The notes: generated by a model from the letters alone, not told the origin. 24,135 nt of DNA from JAKPKF01 sp964579365 (GCA_964579365.1 CAZOFW010000006.1:1-24135), one strand, 5' to 3'; numbered from the stretch's first letter, positions 7,396 through 16,095 are shown. Numbers and translations: made by a program.

Positions 7396-9075
7396 TTAAT
7401 TAGTAAATCTCCATTCCTTTACCATAAATTGTATATTTTCATTACCATTCCATACATTTATGTCAGGATATCCAATAACATCTATACTATCATTTTCATT
7501 AATATCCTGTGTATCCTCATTACAATTAAAAAGAACAAGCGTTAGTAAATCTACACCATTACCTTTTACAATTAACTTCATATGGTTCTTCTCCTGCCCC
7601 ATTATGTTTTTTCTTACTACAACCAACTCCTTCAAACAAATGATTGGTTTAGAATTACCATATCCAAATGGTTCTAATTTCTTTAAATTATTTATTAATT
7701 CGTTATCTATATCTTCTGTATCTACAAGTAGATCTATCTTAATATCTCTTTGCAAATCTTTTTCTGTTATTTTTTTGTTTGCATACTCCGTTATCTTCTT
7801 TACAAACTCATCCATACTCTTTTCTTTAGCTGTAAAACCCGCAGCTAATTCGTGCCCACCATATCTCTCAAGATATTTATCTAATTTTTCTAATGCTTTG
7901 GTAATATTGAAACCCTTAATACTTCTGGCAGAACCTTTAATTACTCCATCGTTCTTTGTAGTAACAATTACCGGTCTGTAGAACTGTTCCTGAAGCTTAC
8001 CTGCAACAAGCCCTATGATTCCTTCATGCCAATTCTCACCCTGTACAAACAGTAGCTTGTTTTCTAAATCTACATCCTCCTTGGCGATGTCTAAAATCTC
8101 TGTTGTTAATTTCTGTCTTTCAAAATTAATACCGTTTAGTTCATTAGCTATCTCAGTACATTTCTTTTCGTCATTACTTACAAGTAACTTAACAGCTTCC
8201 ATTGGTGAGCCTATTCTTCCTGCAGCATTTATTCTTGGTCCAACTACATACCCCAAATGGTAGGAATTAATGTCTTTGGGTAATATCCCTGAACGAAGGA
8301 TTAATGCATTAAGACCTAACCTTTCTCCTTTGGATATCTGTTCTAATCCAAATTTAACAAATATTCTGTTTACATCTAGAAGTGGCATCATGTCTGTAAC
8401 TGTAGAAAGTGCAACTAAATCCAAGCCATACTCCTTGTCCTCTTCCATTTCCAACTCATTTCTTAATGCTTGAACAAGAAGATATGCCACAGCTGTTCCA
8501 CAAATCTCTTTGTTTGGATATTCTTTCCCAGGGTACATTTGATGAACAAGAGTGTAGCCTAAGTTCTCGGAGATATCTTCGGGTGGTTGATGATGGTCAG
8601 TAATGATAAAGTCTAAATCTTTGGAGTGTTTATTTATTAATTCCTTATCTCTTACTCCACAATCTACAGTGATGAGTAAGTCACAATTTAGGTCTTTAGC
8701 ATCTTTTATGGATGACTCTGTAAGACCATATCCTTGATCAATTCTACTTGGGATATATGGCACAACATCTACCTTCTTTTCTAGTATCTTTGAGACATCC
8801 CTATAAAGAAACTCCCACAGAAGTGCAGACGCACAGATTCCATCACAGTCAAAATCCCCATGGATTACAATCTTTTTATTCTCTTTGGCATATTTAATTA
8901 TCTTCTTTGCCGCCTTACTAACTCCAAAGAGTTTCTTGTATGAAGGTATATTCGCAAGTAGTGGCTCAAGATGTTCCTCTCTGTTCTTAATCCCTCTATT
9001 TTCAAGGATTGTTTCTACAAGATCTTCTTTCTTGTTCTCTGGTATTAGCCAATTACTCTTACTTACTAGACTCAT
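7396..9075 (-). CDS. recJ: Single-stranded-DNA-specific exonuclease RecJ
   Basis: A 559-residue DHH/DHHA1 phosphoesterase that degrades single-stranded DNA 5' to 3' in recombination and repair. Visible motifs are GDFDCDG (residues 73-79), VDCG (D138), DHH (160-162) and LVALSTVTDMMPL, all carrying metal-binding acidic or histidine residues. GYVVGPRINAAGRIG follows. The DHHA1 part contains GSARSIKGFN and RYGGHELAAGF, and a C-terminal OB-type domain completes the usual RecJ length. The start codon lies inside the recX reading frame, overlapping it by 17 bases, so translation is probably coupled. aspS follows 17 bases downstream. The placement directly behind recA-recX ties it to recombinational repair. 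Confidence 0.93.
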   Translation of the reverse strand: MSLVSKSNWLIPENKKEDLVETILENRGIKNREEHLEPLLANIPSYKKLFGVSKAAKKIIKYAKENKKIVIHGDFDCDGICASALLWEFLYRDVSKILEKKVDVVPYIPSRIDQGYGLTESSIKDAKDLNCDLLITVDCGVRDKELINKHSKDLDFIITDHHQPPEDISENLGYTLVHQMYPGKEYPNKEICGTAVAYLLVQALRNELEMEEDKEYGLDLVALSTVTDMMPLLDVNRIFVKFGLEQISKGERLGLNALILRSGILPKDINSYHLGYVVGPRINAAGRIGSPMEAVKLLVSNDEKKCTEIANELNGINFERQKLTTEILDIAKEDVDLENKLLFVQGENWHEGIIGLVAGKLQEQFYRPVIVTTKNDGVIKGSARSIKGFNITKALEKLDKYLERYGGHELAAGFTAKEKSMDEFVKKITEYANKKITEKDLQRDIKIDLLVDTEDIDNELINNLKKLEPFGYGNSKPIICLKELVVVRKNIMGQEKNHMKLIVKGNGVDLLTLVLFNCNEDTQDINENDSIDVIGYPDINVWNGNENIQFMVKEWRFTN

Positions 9076-9712
9076 TATTTATGTATTTTTCAATTAAGTC
9101 CCAATTAAATCCCTTCCTTCGTAAGAAATCTATCTTTTTCCTATCTTCAAAAGTTATCTTCTCTTCTTTAAACTTTTTTCTATATGTTGCTACTAATACA
9201 CTGTATTCATCTCCAAGTGTTTCTTCAAGAACCTTTTCAATTATATCCTTTGAGACACCCTTTGACACAAGTTCACCGTAAAGAATATTTTTTCCTCTTG
9301 GTTTGTTTTTAATTCTACTCTCTACAAACATTTGAGCATATTTCTCATCGTTTAGGTATTCATACTCAAGAAGTTTTTTTACAACAAATTCTTCAATGCT
9401 TGAGATATCTTCCTTGGATACATCCTCAAACCATTTACCCTTTTTCTTAAATACCAAATCTTTTAAATATCTTCTTACTTGAAATTCTGTTTTAGGAGAT
9501 CTAACAAGATATGATACGGCCCTGTCAAAAAATCTTGACCTTAATTCAGATGTTAGTATTTCGTTTAGTTCTGTATCTGAAAGCTCTTTTCCTTGGTAAA
9601 TACCAAATTGTGCTACAACATTTAAAGATATTCCACAGAAAAAGTTTTCGTCTATGTACATGTTCAAACGAGAGCTATCTCGCTTCTGAGATTCAAGAGA
9701 AGTTATCTTCAT
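9059..9712 (-). CDS. recX: Regulatory protein RecX
   Basis: A 217-residue protein that fits RecX, which binds inside the RecA filament groove and limits RecA activity. It is helical throughout, with the tandem three-helix repeats typical of the family: DRAVSYLVRSPKTEFQVRRYL, LLEYEYLNDEKYAQMFVESRIKNKPRGKNILYGEL in part, and the C-terminal RRKGFNWDLIEKYI. The N-terminal part (about residues 1-60, TSLESQKRDSSRLNMYIDENF) is an extra small domain common in longer RecX proteins. It begins 3 bases after the recA stop codon and overlaps recJ by 17 bases. The recA-recX order is the standard one and supports the call. Confidence 0.88.
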   Translation of the reverse strand: MKITSLESQKRDSSRLNMYIDENFFCGISLNVVAQFGIYQGKELSDTELNEILTSELRSRFFDRAVSYLVRSPKTEFQVRRYLKDLVFKKKGKWFEDVSKEDISSIEEFVVKKLLEYEYLNDEKYAQMFVESRIKNKPRGKNILYGELVSKGVSKDIIEKVLEETLGDEYSVLVATYRKKFKEEKITFEDRKKIDFLRRKGFNWDLIEKYINNESSK

Positions 9713-9715
9713 ACC

Positions 9716-10720
9716 CTATTTTACTTTAGAGAGAACCTCTTTAACAATCTTGTCTCGAAGTTTAGTATCTTTTTTCAAAACTTCAATTGTAGCTTCTCTT
9801 CCTTGACCTAATTGCTCTTCCCCATATTTAAACCAGGCGCCAGCTTTTTCTACAACTCCTAAATCTGCTGCTGCGTCTAATATACTGCTTTCTCTATCTA
9901 TACCCATTGGGTAAATCATGTTAAAGGTAGCCTCTTTGAAAGGAGGAGCTACTTTGTTTTTTACAATTTTTACTTTCCTTGAGTGTCCAATTACCTGCCC
10001 ATCTTTTACAATCTTCTCTTTCTGTCTAATGTCCATTCTAATGGAGGCATAGAATTTGAGTGCATTTCCACCAGTTGTGGTTTCAGGGTTTCCAAACATA
10101 ATACCGATTTTCATTCTTAATTGGTTTAAGAAGATTATTGTGGTACCTGTCTTACCCGTTATTGCCGTGAGTTTTCTTAGCGCTTGTGACATCAATCTAG
10201 CTTGTAGACCCATATGGCTATCTCCCATCTCGCCCTCAATCTCTGCTCTTGGAGTAAGTGCTGCTACTGAATCCACCACTATGACTGAGAATGCTGCAGA
10301 TCTAACTAATGTTTCTAGAATTTCTAATGCTTGCTCACCAAAATCTGGTTGAGATATATACAGGTTGTCGATATCTAATCCAATATTTTTAGCATATGTT
10401 GGATCAAAAGCATGCTCTGCATCTATGAAGGCGACAGCATCACCTTTCTTTTGTGCTTCTGCAAGGATATGTATTGCTAATGTTGTTTTACCAGATGATT
10501 CAGGTCCGTATATCTCAATTATTCTTCCCTTTGGAATACCACCAACACCAAGTGCAATATCTAGTGAGAGTGCACCAGTTGGAATAACCTCTACCTTAAC
10601 TTTTTCCTGGCTACCAAGTCTCATAATGGAGCCTTTTCCAAACTGCTTCTCTATCTGGGATACTGCCATTTCAATTGCTTTTCCCTTTGGATTTTCAATC
10701 TTTTTTACTGTTTCTGTCAT
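9716..10720 (-). CDS. recA: Recombinase RecA
   Basis: The 334-residue RecA recombinase, which forms ATP-dependent filaments on single-stranded DNA for strand exchange and, where LexA exists, SOS signalling. Walker A is GPESSGKT (residues 72-79) and Walker B is SVIVVDSVAAL. Loop L1 contains EGEMGDSHMGLQARLMSQAL, and loop L2 runs from FLNQLRMKIGIMFGNPETTTGGNALKF. The C-terminal domain is short and lacks the long acidic tail of E. coli RecA. The ATG at 10720 has no Shine-Dalgarno sequence but lies about 26 bases after a well-formed promoter. recX and recJ follow almost without gaps. I see no LexA-type operator upstream, so damage induction is not supported by the sequence. Confidence 0.98.
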   Translation of the reverse strand: MTETVKKIENPKGKAIEMAVSQIEKQFGKGSIMRLGSQEKVKVEVIPTGALSLDIALGVGGIPKGRIIEIYGPESSGKTTLAIHILAEAQKKGDAVAFIDAEHAFDPTYAKNIGLDIDNLYISQPDFGEQALEILETLVRSAAFSVIVVDSVAALTPRAEIEGEMGDSHMGLQARLMSQALRKLTAITGKTGTTIIFLNQLRMKIGIMFGNPETTTGGNALKFYASIRMDIRQKEKIVKDGQVIGHSRKVKIVKNKVAPPFKEATFNMIYPMGIDRESSILDAAADLGVVEKAGAWFKYGEEQLGQGREATIEVLKKDTKLRDKIVKEVLSKVK

Positions 10721-10753
10721 ATGTAGTAATTACTATCAATTTAAAGATACTTC

Positions 10754-10782
10754 AGAATAACAGAGTACGAAGATACAGTCAA
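10754..10782 (-). promoter_or_regulatory. recA promoter
   Basis: On the minus strand TTGACT (10777-10782, 5 of 6) and TATTCT (10754-10759, 4 of 6) are exactly 17 bases apart. Transcription would start near 10747, giving a leader of about 27 bases before the recA ATG. It lies in the 99-base gap after the amidohydrolase-like gene. No GAAC...GTTC or CTGT...ACAG operator overlaps it. Confidence 0.6.
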
Positions 10783-10819
10783 AGCAGTAAAAGAAAGATT
10801 TAATTAACCGATAATATTT

Positions 10820-11407
10820 TTATATTATTTCCTTAAGAATTTTTCCTAGATTCTCAATAAAGGTATTTCTCAAAATTTCATCCTCTCGGATATATCTAGC
10901 AATCTCTATCTGAACGGATGGAATTCGCAACTTAGATGCGACATATTCACCCAATGTTTCTTGATCGTTATCTAAAAATCTAAAGATAAATATACTTGCT
11001 CCCTTCAATTCACCCCTGTTTAACCCCTCAGAAATGCTTTGTGCAAAGGACATAGATCTGTCAAATCTGGTTGGATAGTAGATCCCGATATCATAGCCGG
11101 CGCCATCTCGTAGTCCATGAATATCTATAAAGTTTTTAAACTTGTCCTCCCTTACAATTTTCCTTATCTCCTGTTTGTATGGGTTATTTTTTTCTTTATG
11201 GTAATTTGGATCATATGATGTCTCTTTTACTTGCATGATTCCTGCGCAATTAATATCTAAACATATTTTCTCAACAATCATGTCTGTGCAAGCTTCTCCA
11301 CCCTTGTAGGAGCCAGAAAGAGATGGTCTCTTGTGAGAATATGTGTGAGGTGCAGAGAGCAGTATTGGAAGTTTCCCTTCTATTATTTTTACATCGGCAG
11401 TATCCAT
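10820..11407 (-). CDS. N-formylglutamate amidohydrolase-like protein
   Basis: A 195-residue protein resembling the N-formylglutamate amidohydrolase (FGase) family of zinc hydrolases. The family-like points are LLSAPHTYSHKRP near the N-terminus (a histidine in the first metal-site motif), FIDIHGLRDGAGYDIGIY (a DxHG metal motif) and a late VQIEIARYIRE, matching the conserved strand with a glutamate. It is shorter than typical FGases (about 250-290), so the substrate is open. The frame can be extended upstream to a TTG at 11452, but I choose the ATG at 11407: the downstream sequence starts the fold directly, and the extension (DMWSTDKIYVTLYI) adds nothing recognisable. It is divergent from the 11495 gene and upstream of recA. 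Family call moderate, function uncertain. Confidence 0.65.
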   Translation of the reverse strand: MDTADVKIIEGKLPILLSAPHTYSHKRPSLSGSYKGGEACTDMIVEKICLDINCAGIMQVKETSYDPNYHKEKNNPYKQEIRKIVREDKFKNFIDIHGLRDGAGYDIGIYYPTRFDRSMSFAQSISEGLNRGELKGASIFIFRFLDNDQETLGEYVASKLRIPSVQIEIARYIREDEILRNTFIENLGKILKEII

Positions 11408-11494
11408 GATATATAAAGTAACATATATTTTATCTGTTGACCACATATCCAAGTTGTGTAAAAATGGATATATATAAATTTTTATCTATTTTAG

Positions 11495-12064
11495 ATGAGA
11501 AAATTACTTTCTGGAGCAATACTATCACTGTTGCTTCTACTTCCTTTAGTAGGAGTTGCAACTCCTGTATTAGCTCAAACAGAAGAAGATTCTGTTATTG
11601 CACCCTTTGAGGGATACGATTGGGAAACAGAGTATGATTGGAGCGATCTTGCTGCTGATTCAGATCTAACAGCTGCTGATGCCGAAGCTGGAATACTTGC
11701 TGTACTCTTTGGTGGAGCAATGCTTTTCGTTTCCATTATTTCTTCGTTAGCTATGTATATTTACTGTGCCATAGCATTGATGAAAACTGCACAGAAATTA
11801 GGAGCAGAGAATGCCTGGTACGCATGGATTCCAATACTTAATTTGGTTTTACTCTTCAAGTTGGGAGAGCAGAATCCATGGTTGATTCTTTTGATGTTAA
11901 TCCCAGGTATTGGTGCCTTGATTGTAGGAATTTTAGCTATAATTGCAACAATGAAGATCTGTGAGAAGAGAGGATATGACAAACTCTTAGGTCTTTTGAT
12001 GTTAGTCCCAATTGCAAACCTCATTCTTTGGGGAATGCTTGCATGGGGAAAGAAAAGTGCTTAA
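11495..12064 (+). CDS. DUF5684-like membrane protein with signal peptide
   Basis: A 189-residue membrane protein. Residues 1-27 are a classic signal peptide ending VATPVLAQT, with cleavage likely after VLA. A short acidic outside stretch follows (residues about 29-62), then three or four hydrophobic segments (near 64-95, 110-122, 127-150 and 165-182). The pattern of a helix, then AENAWYAWIPILNLVLLFKLGEQNPW, then MKICEKRGYDKLLGLLMLVPIANLILWG matches my recollection of DUF5684, a family frequent in CPR and Gram-positive genomes with no known function. It is a single-gene unit ended by a strong hairpin at 12081-12111. There is no Shine-Dalgarno sequence before the ATG. Confidence 0.7.
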   Translation: MRKLLSGAILSLLLLLPLVGVATPVLAQTEEDSVIAPFEGYDWETEYDWSDLAADSDLTAADAEAGILAVLFGGAMLFVSIISSLAMYIYCAIALMKTAQKLGAENAWYAWIPILNLVLLFKLGEQNPWLILLMLIPGIGALIVGILAIIATMKICEKRGYDKLLGLLMLVPIANLILWGMLAWGKKSA

Positions 12065-12080
12065 TTGTTAATCTACTACA

Positions 12081-12120
12081 AACTGGATAGTGTACTTTGC
12101 GCTATCCAGTTTCTTGTTAC
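12081..12120 (+). terminator. Intrinsic terminator after the DUF5684-like gene
   Basis: AACTGGATAGTG (12081-12092) pairs with CGCTATCCAGTT (12100-12111) in a 12-bp stem with one G-T pair and a 7-base loop. It is followed by the T-rich TTTCTTGTT on the + strand. It begins 16 bases after the stop codon and ends 16 bases before the ATG of the next gene, which must therefore be transcribed from within or just after this hairpin. Confidence 0.7.
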
Positions 12121-12126
12121 ATAAAT

Positions 12127-13224
12127 ATGAATACAACCGATGTCCCTGTGTTTGAGAATTTGGGTTTTGACAGTGAAAGATATATTGAATTGCAAAAGAA
12201 TGAGATTCTTGAACGACTTACTAGAGTAAATAATGGTAAGTTGTATTTAGAAATCGGAGGGAAATTACTTGAAGATCCTCATGCCTCAAGAGTTCTTCCT
12301 GGGTTTTACCTCGATACAAAGATAAAGATATTACAAAGATTAGAAACTCCTTTCGATATTGTATATTGCCTAATATATGGAGATATTCTCAAAAACAGGC
12401 AATTGAATAATCAGAAAGAGGGATATATTGAATCAGCAATCAATACAATCAAGAAATTACAAGATATTTTTGGTGTTAAGCCATACATTGTAATAAACAA
12501 TATACAAGATGAGAATAATCCCCTACTTCTAGAAGCAAAACAGAAATTAGAGAGTATTTCCGACCATGTATATCTTCGTTACCATATAGAGGGTTATCCA
12601 AATGATACACAGCGAATTCTAAGTAATGATGGGTATGGTAAGGATGAAGAGATTCCTGTACAAAACAAGTTAGTTATTGTAACTGGTGCAGCTTCAAACA
12701 GTGGGAAGATGTCCACCTGTTTTGGAATGATATATTTTGACCATCTTAGAGGATTAAATTCCGGATATGCCAAATACGAAACATTTCCTGTATGGAATCT
12801 CCCTCTTGAGCATCCCATCAATCTTGCATATGAGGCAGCTACTGCAGATATTGGGGATAAAAATATCATAGATGAGTATCACCAGAACGAGTACAACGAG
12901 GTATCTGTAAACTACAACAGAGATATTGATGCATTTGTAATACTTAAAAAACTTGCTTCAGATTTACTACCTCCAGACAATATGCTAAACAATTACAAAT
13001 CTCCAACAGATATGGGTATGAATCATGTAAAAGAAGCCGTTACAAATGATGAGATAATATGTGTAGCATCTTTAAATGAGATACAGAGAAGAGAGGCTTG
13101 GTACCAAGAGGTCATAGATAACGGTTTCGGAGAGGATAGCTGGGTTACAGCCTGTCAGGAGCTTGAAAAGAAAGCACTAGAGTATATACAGAGCAAAGGA
13201 TACAACCCTACTCTGCATCTTTAA
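12127..13224 (+). CDS. DUF1846 family protein, short form
   Basis: A 365-residue protein matching the DUF1846 family over its N-terminal and central parts. Characteristic stretches are LGFDSERYIELQ, GKLYLEIGGKLLEDPHASRVLPGF, a P-loop-like GAASNSGKMS (about residues 187-196), GYAKYETFPVWNLPLEHPINLAYEAATADI and VNYNRDIDAFVIL followed by YKSPTDMG. As I recall, family members are near 490-500 residues, so this copy lacks roughly the last quarter and ends in a helical tail instead. The frame can be opened upstream at a TTG (12097), but that codon lies inside the terminator hairpin, so the ATG at 12127 is chosen. Its last 17 bases overlap the 3' end of rmuC on the other strand. Biochemical function is not established; the P-loop-like motif suggests nucleotide binding. 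Confidence 0.85.
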   Translation: MNTTDVPVFENLGFDSERYIELQKNEILERLTRVNNGKLYLEIGGKLLEDPHASRVLPGFYLDTKIKILQRLETPFDIVYCLIYGDILKNRQLNNQKEGYIESAINTIKKLQDIFGVKPYIVINNIQDENNPLLLEAKQKLESISDHVYLRYHIEGYPNDTQRILSNDGYGKDEEIPVQNKLVIVTGAASNSGKMSTCFGMIYFDHLRGLNSGYAKYETFPVWNLPLEHPINLAYEAATADIGDKNIIDEYHQNEYNEVSVNYNRDIDAFVILKKLASDLLPPDNMLNNYKSPTDMGMNHVKEAVTNDEIICVASLNEIQRREAWYQEVIDNGFGEDSWVTACQELEKKALEYIQSKGYNPTLHL

Positions 13225-14332
13225 CAAAATCCAAAATCTTTTGTTCTTCCTCTGGTGTAGCACCCTCTAATTTCACCTTATCTACCCTTCTAATTAACTG
13301 ATTAAATCTAGTTGTACTTACAGTATCATACTGCTTTTGAAGAGAACCAATTCTTTCCCCTATCTTAAAGAAAGAGTCAGAGAAATTGTCGAACTCTTTT
13401 TCAAATGCCTTAATGTTACCAATAATGTTATGGATATTTCCCTGTACTCTGAAGTTCTCGTATGCCTGTTTAATCATTCTAAGTATTGCAGTAAAACTAA
13501 ATGGACCTGCAAGTACAACCTTCTTTGCCATAGCATCCTGCCATACCTCTGGCATCTTCTCGTAAATATATGAGAAGATCATCTCGTTAGGGATAAAGAG
13601 GATTACAAAATCTACTGTCTTGTCTTCTGGATTAATGTAGTCTCTTGTACATACCTGATTAATCTTCTCCTTCACATCCCTTACAAACTGTGCCGTATAT
13701 TTCTCTTTTGTTTCCTTGTCATCTGTTTCAGACATTCTTTGGAGATTTGCATATGGAAATTTAGAATCTACGTTAATTCTAGTTCTGTCTGGAAGAAAGA
13801 TTGTAAAGTCTGGTCTTGTTTCAGAGCCAGCCTGCTCTTTGTTAAATTCGTAATCATTTCCTCTTACGAATCCTGCCATCTTTAAAAGGTCATCTGCAAC
13901 CTGCTCACCAAACTGTCCTCTTAGCTGGTTGTTCGAGAGTACTTTTTTGAGACTCTCTGTATTCACTGAAAGTTGTTCTGTAACTCTCCTACTCTCTTCT
14001 AAAGAAGTTTTTAAGGAGGAGAATGAATCTATCCTGTCTTTTTCGCTTACCTTAACATATTCTTCTAAGTTCTTAATTAGTCTGCCTATCTCCTCTCTTT
14101 TGTTATCTAGATCTATCCTGCTTTGTTTTGTTTCAGAGCTAAGAGATTCTCTTGCAGTTTTAACAAGGTATTCGTTGGCTTCCATGAGGGCTTTTGGCAC
14201 TAATTCTTCAAGCTTTCCCTCTATTGTTTCTGTGAGTGTTTCGTTGTCATTGCCTCTTCCTTTGTTCACAAAGTAGAAGATTCCAACACCGAGTAGTATT
14301 CCTCCGACAAGTGCAAGTATTATATACAACAT
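13208..14332 (-). CDS. rmuC: DNA recombination protein RmuC
   Basis: A 374-residue RmuC-family protein, known for limiting rearrangements at inverted repeats and carrying a predicted restriction-nuclease-like fold. Residues 1-22 form a membrane anchor (LYIILALVGGILLGVGIFYFV). About residues 30-135 are a charged coiled coil. The catalytic-type domain starts at RGQFGEQVADDLLKMAGF and contains RPDFTIFLPDRTRINVDSKFPY in part, the conserved PDF...VDSKFP motif with its acidic and lysine residues. LAGPFSFTAILRMIKQAYENFR is a further family signature. A good promoter lies at 14366-14394. The 3' end overlaps that of the DUF1846 gene by 17 bases in the convergent direction. Confidence 0.93.
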   Translation of the reverse strand: MLYIILALVGGILLGVGIFYFVNKGRGNDNETLTETIEGKLEELVPKALMEANEYLVKTARESLSSETKQSRIDLDNKREEIGRLIKNLEEYVKVSEKDRIDSFSSLKTSLEESRRVTEQLSVNTESLKKVLSNNQLRGQFGEQVADDLLKMAGFVRGNDYEFNKEQAGSETRPDFTIFLPDRTRINVDSKFPYANLQRMSETDDKETKEKYTAQFVRDVKEKINQVCTRDYINPEDKTVDFVILFIPNEMIFSYIYEKMPEVWQDAMAKKVVLAGPFSFTAILRMIKQAYENFRVQGNIHNIIGNIKAFEKEFDNFSDSFFKIGERIGSLQKQYDTVSTTRFNQLIRRVDKVKLEGATPEEEQKILDFVKDAE

Positions 14333-14365
14333 AAATGGAAGATTTCTTTAATTTAGAGTATTCTA

Positions 14366-14394
14366 ATTATATATAACTTGAGGTCTAGTTCCAA
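14366..14394 (-). promoter_or_regulatory. rmuC promoter
   Basis: On the minus strand TTGGAA (14389-14394, 4 of 6) and a perfect TATAAT (14366-14371) are separated by 17 bases. The expected transcript starts near 14359 and has a leader of about 27 bases without a Shine-Dalgarno sequence. The -35 box abuts the ATG of the divergent flippase gene, so the two genes' expression may interfere. Confidence 0.6.
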
Positions 14395-14395
14395 G

Positions 14396-15607
14396 ATGAT
14401 TAAGAATATCCTAACTGGTAACTCTCTTTTCATAAAGAATTTATTACTTACATCTATATTTGGTGGTTTGATAGGGGCATTAAACTATGCTTTTAACATC
14501 TTTGTCGCTAGATTTACTACTTTAGAGATATTCGGTATCTACAGTGCAGTATTAGCAATAATATATCTAATACAAATACCCACTTTGTCCATACAGGCAT
14601 TGGTAACAAAGGTAGTCGCGAAGGAGAAATCTTTCAATCTTAATTCCTACAAATGGAGTATTTTACTTCAGTTTACTGCTTTGGGACTTGTTTTTGGTTT
14701 TCTGTTTCTTCTCTTCAAGGAGAATATTTCAAATATTGCTACAATTCCTTCAGATTTAATTATATATCTTGCAATTACCTTTGTTCTTGCATTTGTGAGC
14801 CCAATATCTAAGGGTTTACTCTTAGGTAAAGAGAGAATCTTTACTGTTAATCTTTTAATGTTTTTTGAAACAATCTTGAGGTTTGGAATTGGATATTTTG
14901 CGATAAAGACAAATACTCCTCTTCCTTTGCTCATACTTTCCTGTGCTATTCCTTCTGTCATAACTACATTAATTGCTCTTCCACTTATCAATTTGAAGGG
15001 CAATGGTGAAAAGAAAAAGATCCCTACAGATTTCAAGGAGTTGTTATTAGCAACAGTTAGTTTCCTTCTTCTTACAATCCCATATACCCTAGATTTAATT
15101 CTTGTTAACCCAGAGTTTAGAGCACAGTATTCTGGTGTTTCTTTATTGGGCAAATTGGTATATTTTGCAGCCATAACTATAGCTTCTGTTATGTTTGCAA
15201 GGTTAAGTAATTTAACAAAGAAAGCAGAGATTACTAAATCTTTACTTGTTGCACTTTCTCTTTCTGTAATAATTGGGCTTGGTACAACTGCTGTTTTAGT
15301 TGTATTTAAGGATAGTATTATTTCTCTTACAATTGGAGACAAGTATCTTGAGTTTGCACCATATCTTTGGATATTTGGTTTGTGTATGACAGGGTATGCA
15401 CTAGTGTATATGGTAGCGAACTATTTCATAACTCAGAGGTATTATGTATATATCTTTATTCTACTAGTATGCTCTCTACTCCAGGTATATTTGTTTAGTA
15501 TTAGAAATGAGAGTTTGGAGATGGTTATAACCAACCAGGTTATTGTATATCTTGTACTTACACTTGGGACTTTCGCTATGTTAGGTTTGAATTTGAGAAA
15601 AAAATAA
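14396..15607 (+). CDS. Wzx-like oligosaccharide flippase
   Basis: A 403-residue protein that is almost entirely hydrophobic, with about 11-12 predicted membrane helices. It resembles the polysaccharide-biosynthesis flippases (Wzx/MATE-like MOP superfamily), which move lipid-linked sugars across the cytoplasmic membrane. The N-terminus is typical: NSLFIKNLLLTSIFGGLIGALNYAFNIFVARFTTLEIFGIYSAVLAII, with conserved FG.Y near the second helix. Loops are short and carry Lys/Arg on the predicted inner side. An upstream TTG (14378) extends the frame by six residues, but the ATG at 14396 is preferred; only a weak GAGGT lies about 11 bases before it. The DUF5680 gene follows 17 bases downstream. The exact sugar substrate cannot be inferred, as no glycosyltransferases are in the window. 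Confidence 0.8.
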   Translation: MIKNILTGNSLFIKNLLLTSIFGGLIGALNYAFNIFVARFTTLEIFGIYSAVLAIIYLIQIPTLSIQALVTKVVAKEKSFNLNSYKWSILLQFTALGLVFGFLFLLFKENISNIATIPSDLIIYLAITFVLAFVSPISKGLLLGKERIFTVNLLMFFETILRFGIGYFAIKTNTPLPLLILSCAIPSVITTLIALPLINLKGNGEKKKIPTDFKELLLATVSFLLLTIPYTLDLILVNPEFRAQYSGVSLLGKLVYFAAITIASVMFARLSNLTKKAEITKSLLVALSLSVIIGLGTTAVLVVFKDSIISLTIGDKYLEFAPYLWIFGLCMTGYALVYMVANYFITQRYYVYIFILLVCSLLQVYLFSIRNESLEMVITNQVIVYLVLTLGTFAMLGLNLRKK

Positions 15608-15612
15608 ATTTA

Positions 15613-15618
15613 TATCAT
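15613..15618 (+). promoter_or_regulatory. Candidate -10 box for the DUF5680 gene
   Basis: TATCAT sits at -12 to -7 from the ATG at 15625, inside the 17-base gap after the flippase. It is the same hexamer at the same distance as before pepF. No -35 box or ribosome binding site is visible; a leaderless transcript is implied. Confidence 0.35.
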
Positions 15619-15624
15619 ACATTT

Positions 15625-16080
15625 ATGGATACAAAAGAATTAAAGGCCTTTATATTGGAAGCAAGTCAAAACACATATGCTTCAGAGGATAAAAATATTA
15701 GACAAGTACAGGATGACAAATCTACCACGATTGTTTACGAAAGAGATGATTGGAAGTATCACGACAATTATTTTGGTGGAGAACCTTTCGGAGGTAGAGA
15801 GGTAGTATTTTTTCAGGGCAAACCTGTTTGGATGATGGTTTATTATGGTAGTGTAGTGGTTGATGAGATTGTACCGGATGAATTATACAAAGTTCTCACA
15901 AAGGCATTAAGAAGTTCTACAATAGATATGCCATATAGAGGACCAAAGGAATTAATAGATGGAGATTTTACATATAAGAATACTTTGGATGGAGATGCCG
16001 AAAGATTCTCAGGAAAAGAAGATATATATAAAGATGATGTCCTACTTTATACTGCCAAGTATGTCGGGGGTGTATTGTAA
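15625..16080 (+). CDS. DUF5680-like protein
   Basis: A 151-residue soluble protein. The middle (DWKYHDNYFGGEPFGGREVVFFQGKPVWMMVYYGSVV, in part) matches my memory of the DUF5680 family: a Y-x-G-G, an F-x-G-x-E-x-V, then a pair of strands with P-V-W-x-M-x-Y-x-G. In other bacteria this domain is often joined to an XRE-type DNA-binding domain, which is absent here. The C-terminal third (FTYKNTLDGDAERFSGKEDIY) adds strands around a D-x-x-x-F-x-G-x-E motif. Function unknown. It is probably read from its own -10 box or as the second gene after the flippase, and it is convergent with tRNA-Val. Confidence 0.75.
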   Translation: MDTKELKAFILEASQNTYASEDKNIRQVQDDKSTTIVYERDDWKYHDNYFGGEPFGGREVVFFQGKPVWMMVYYGSVVVDEIVPDELYKVLTKALRSSTIDMPYRGPKELIDGDFTYKNTLDGDAERFSGKEDIYKDDVLLYTAKYVGGVL

Positions 16081-16095
16081 GAAACAGTGAATAAT

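Noticed and set aside
7460..7981. 173-codon open frame on the + strand
   Set aside because: Antisense to recJ, which has complete catalytic motifs.
10721..10819. LexA/SOS operator before recA
   Set aside because: No GAAC...GTTC or CTGT...ACAG palindrome overlaps the promoter.
14668..15342. 224-codon open frame on the minus strand
   Set aside because: Antisense to the flippase gene, whose hydrophobic codons keep the other strand open; no family resemblance.
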